In this document: one piece after another, positions 61,657 through 64,000 of the stretch
Numbering within the stretch: the stretch's first letter is position 1
How the letters are laid out: the number at the start of each line of letters is the position of its first letter
DNA from: Bacteroidota bacterium
Lineage (GTDB): Bacteria; Bacteroidota; Bacteroidia; Bacteroidales; VadinHA17
Reading direction: 5' to 3'
Assembly: GCA_011050615.1 (NCBI GenBank)
Contig: DRFJ01000049.1
Location: forward strand, 1 to 64,000
Length of the DNA stretch: 64,000 bases
Translations under genes and position numbers: made by a program
The notes under the pieces: generated by a model
The model's database searches: none
Told to the model about the DNA's origin: nothing
Seen by the model: only the letters and a program-made list of their open reading frames with translations

Positions 61657-63681
61657 CACAAATTCAACAACCTGCTTATACACATTCTCCGGTGTAAAGC
61701 CGAATTTTTCATCAAGCACCTCATAGGGTGCCGAATAACCAAACTGTTCAAGTCCCCATATACGTCCATTTTCACCTACCAGTCCGGCCAGGTTTACGGG
61801 CAATCCTGCCGTAAGACCAAACCGTGGTATCCCGGCCGGCAATACTGAATCCTGGTACTCTCTTTCCTGTCTTCTGAACAATCCCTCGGAGGGGACAGAT
61901 ACTATCCTTACTTTAAGCTTTTTTCTCTCCTTTAACAGTGCCGCGCCTTCCACGAGAGTGCTCACCTCGGAGCCGCTGGCAAGCAGCACAACATCAGGTT
62001 TGTCATGGCTATCTGATACAATATAAGCTCCTTTTTTTGCTCCCATGGCATCTTCATACCTGCTTCCACCTGTGGGCAGGTCGCTGATATTCTGTCTTGA
62101 AAGGATCAGGGCCGTGGGAGTATCTGTATTTTCTAGTGCCATCTGCCAGCACACCGTTGTTTCTGCAGCATCAGCCGGTCTGAGCACCAGCATGCTGCTT
62201 TTGCCCGAGTGGTTCTTAATCTGCTCCAGCAACCTGATCTGGACTTCCTGTTCAACAGGCTGGTGGGTGGGACCATCCTCCCCCACCCTGAAAGCATCGT
62301 GTGACCAGACATATTTCACCGGCAGTTCCATAAGCGCAGCCAGCCTCACGGCAGGCTTCATAAAATCCGAGAATACGAAGAAGGTTCCGCATACAGGTAT
62401 TACCCCCCCATGCAGTGCCATTCCGTTCATTATTGCCGCCATTGTCAGCTCCGATACCCCCGCCTGTAAAAACTGACCTGTAAAATCTCCACGCTTCATC
62501 TCCCTTGTCTTCCTAAGAAAGCCATCAGTCTTGTCCGAGTTGGCCAGGTCGGCAGATGACACTATCATGTTCTCAATACGGTCGGCATAAAATGACAGCA
62601 CCGCTGATGATGCTGCCCTGGTAGCTATGTCTCCCTTCTGCTCTATGGCCGAGTGATCAATCCCGGGAACCCTGCCCGAAAAGAAGAAATCCAGTTTTTC
62701 AGCAAGAGCGTGATTGGCTTCTGACCATGCTTTTTCCTTTCTGCTGAAGAGGTTAATCTGCTCTTTCTTCTTATTTATTATATCATTATAGAGGTCTTTT
62801 ACTTCTTTAAAAATATAAAAAGGATTTTCAGGATCACCACCAAGTCTCCTCATCGACTTTTCAAAAGAAGCTCCTGCCTTACTTACAGGCTGACCATGCG
62901 TCGATGTCTTTCCCTCAAAAGAATTTTCCTCTTCATCAACAAGGCCCTTGCCCATTACCGTCTTTCCTATTATAATACTTGGCCTGTCCTTTTCCTTCAA
63001 AGACTGGTCAAGGGCACGGCGTATTTCTGAATGATTATGCCCGTCAATTGTCACCACATGCCAGCCCCATGCCTTATATTTGGCAGCCGTATCTTCCGAT
63101 GTCACAATATTTGTCTCTGTTGACAATTGTATATCATTGCTGTCATAGAACATAACCAGGTTGCCCAGCCCGAGATGACCGGCTATCCTGCCGGCTCCCT
63201 GCGAGATCTCTTCCTGTATGCCACCGTCAGATATGTAAGTAAAGATGGTATGCGACATCCATTCGCCAAAACGCTGCTCCAGGAATTTTGCAGCGATAGC
63301 AGCACCCACGGCATTGGTATGCCCCTGCCCCAGGGGTCCTGAAGTGTTTTCTATACCCCTGCCGGTATCAGCCTCGGGATGGCCCGGCGTGGGACTTCCC
63401 CATTGCCTGAAATTCTTAATTTCATCTATGGAAATAATCCCGTACAGAGCAAGCACGGAATATAGCATGGGTGACATATGGCCCGGGTCAAGAAAAAACC
63501 TGTCACGATGTATCCACGCAGGATTGCCGGGATCAAACCTCATATATTCCGAAAACAGTATGTGTATATAATCTGCCCCTCCCATAGCCCCGCCGGGATG
63601 TCCTGATTTAGCATTCTCCACCATAGCCATGGATAGAAGCCTGATATTATCAGCTGCCTTTAAATGAATGTCTGTTGCCAT
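61648..63681 (-). CDS. tkt: Transketolase
   Basis: 677 residues from the Met at 63681. Thiamine-diphosphate enzyme: GHPGGAMGGADY, the TPP motif around FYDSNDIQLS (with GDGGIQEE-like text DGGIQEEISQG), EDGPTHQPVEQ in the pyrimidine domain, and a C-terminal domain. It moves two-carbon units in the pentose phosphate pathway, feeding erythrose 4-phosphate (and so PdxB) and ribulose 5-phosphate use with Gnd. It is a single-chain form, not split. A start at 63711 adds 10 residues before MATDIHLKAADN and is less likely. Confidence 0.96.
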   Translation of the reverse strand: MATDIHLKAADNIRLLSMAMVENAKSGHPGGAMGGADYIHILFSEYMRFDPGNPAWIHRDRFFLDPGHMSPMLYSVLALYGIISIDEIKNFRQWGSPTPGHPEADTGRGIENTSGPLGQGHTNAVGAAIAAKFLEQRFGEWMSHTIFTYISDGGIQEEISQGAGRIAGHLGLGNLVMFYDSNDIQLSTETNIVTSEDTAAKYKAWGWHVVTIDGHNHSEIRRALDQSLKEKDRPSIIIGKTVMGKGLVDEEENSFEGKTSTHGQPVSKAGASFEKSMRRLGGDPENPFYIFKEVKDLYNDIINKKKEQINLFSRKEKAWSEANHALAEKLDFFFSGRVPGIDHSAIEQKGDIATRAASSAVLSFYADRIENMIVSSADLANSDKTDGFLRKTREMKRGDFTGQFLQAGVSELTMAAIMNGMALHGGVIPVCGTFFVFSDFMKPAVRLAALMELPVKYVWSHDAFRVGEDGPTHQPVEQEVQIRLLEQIKNHSGKSSMLVLRPADAAETTVCWQMALENTDTPTALILSRQNISDLPTGGSRYEDAMGAKKGAYIVSDSHDKPDVVLLASGSEVSTLVEGAALLKERKKLKVRIVSVPSEGLFRRQEREYQDSVLPAGIPRFGLTAGLPVNLAGLVGENGRIWGLEQFGYSAPYEVLDEKFGFTPENVYKQVVEFVSH

Positions 63682-63844
63682 AAAGTATTTATTATGAAAT
63701 GTGATTATCAAACAAATGTAAAAAACACCGGTTGCATAAACCTGTTTTATACCGGAAATTAATCAAGAAATAATCAACAGTTTATTTTCAGTGCTATCAA
63801 ACAGTTGATTAGTATATAAATCTCTGCCGTTAACTATTTTTTCT

Positions 63845-63852
63845 TAAATTTG
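63845..63852 (+). promoter_or_regulatory. Bacteroidota -7 element before the last gene
   Basis: TAAATTTG fits TAnnTTTG, 14 bases before the TTG at 63867. No TTTG lies at the usual distance upstream. Confidence 0.4.
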
Positions 63853-63866
63853 CACAAATTAAAGCC

Positions 63867-64000
63867 TTGAGGAAAGCAATTAAAATCAAGACATCATTAA
63901 TGCTGCTGGCATGGTCGGTGATTTTCCTGCACGGGATAATACCTCATAACCACCATGACCGCAGAGATGCCGGCTGTAAACACATCTGTCATCATGGCAC
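63867..64000 (+). CDS. His-rich membrane protein (partial, runs off the window)
   Basis: An open frame from a TTG at 63867 (or an ATG at 63900) to the window end. It reads LMLLAWSVIFLHGIIPHNHHDRRDAGCKHICHH: a membrane helix then a cluster of His and two Cys, in a pattern found in small Bacteroidota proteins with HGIIPH motifs (DUF6769-like, from memory). Likely a metal-binding membrane protein. Type related to the His-rich protein at 54045. Only about 44 codons are visible. Confidence 0.55.
   Translation, partial: MRKAIKIKTSLMLLAWSVIFLHGIIPHNHHDRRDAGCKHICHHG

Noticed and set aside
1-64000. CRISPR array, prophage or transposase genes
   Set aside because: I saw no regularly spaced repeats, no cas genes, and no integrase, capsid or transposase gene; only junctions and remnants hint at past mobility.

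Overview
The window looks like a chromosomal piece of a Bacteroidota bacterium, probably an anaerobic or facultative marine or sediment member of the Bacteroidales/Marinilabiliales group; this is an inference from gene content, not a computed placement. The signs are Bacteroidota-type promoter cores (TAnnTTTG, some with an upstream TTTG 18-21 bases away), few Shine-Dalgarno sites, many lipoproteins and Gram-negative outer-membrane proteins, Bacteroidota-restricted small families, paired sulfatases with a GH92 mannosidase, a PPi-type phosphofructokinase and an [FeFe] hydrogenase. | Layout. 1-6100: envelope genes on the minus strand (partial MerR regulator, CapA-like phosphoesterase, two tandem M23 endopeptidases) divergent from alaS. 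6265-12689: acyl-CoA ligase, a lipoprotein/beta-barrel pair, sodium/solute symporter, recR, aminotransferase. 12775-18080: a free-standing lipoyl domain, three tandem paralogous TPR proteins (one membrane-anchored, one with a PD40 propeller, one with PD40 plus a C-terminal SPOR-like domain) and a coupled GNAT enzyme. 18085-29237: secreted and lipoprotein hydrolases (M24 and M3 peptidases, two sulfatases, GH92, a DUF6786-like lipoprotein), apparently for sulfated mannose-containing glycan and peptide breakdown. 29384-34849: tRNA-Ser(CGA), GNAT, dinB, a broken SNF2 helicase, a membrane protein and a flavodoxin-like protein. 34935-38382: a three-gene [FeFe] hydrogenase operon with an unusually short flavoprotein subunit. 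38671-44721: a tight operon PFK - HAD phosphatase - LarA-like protein - PdxB - 6-phosphogluconate dehydrogenase. 44797-49350: an SDR gene, a 5'-truncated lyase, and an organoarsenical-type resistance cassette (ArsR remnant, small thioredoxin, ArsF-like, ArsG-like, ArsP-like permease, permease remnant) next to tRNA-Pro(CGG). 49655-54407: a TonB-receptor-like fragment and a zinc/manganese-type ABC uptake operon with two permeases, a binding protein, an outer-membrane protein and a His-rich membrane protein, but no ATPase. 54514-56663: the pab (p-aminobenzoate) genes. 56679-64000: a lipoprotein, S41 protease, structured GC-rich spacer, phosphatase, enolase-superfamily epimerase, HD hydrolase, transketolase and the start of a His-rich membrane protein. 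| The most unusual points are the TPR/PD40/SPOR triplet, the ars cassette truncated at both ends with two copies of a candidate operator (TTCG-N8-CGAA), the metal ABC operon lacking its ATPase, the SNF2 gene whose ATPase core has been deleted, the short hydrogenase flavoprotein, and the LarA-like/PdxB sugar-phosphate operon. Several genes are broken at sharp junctions, which points to recent deletions and cassette exchange, or to assembly joins that raw reads could exclude.
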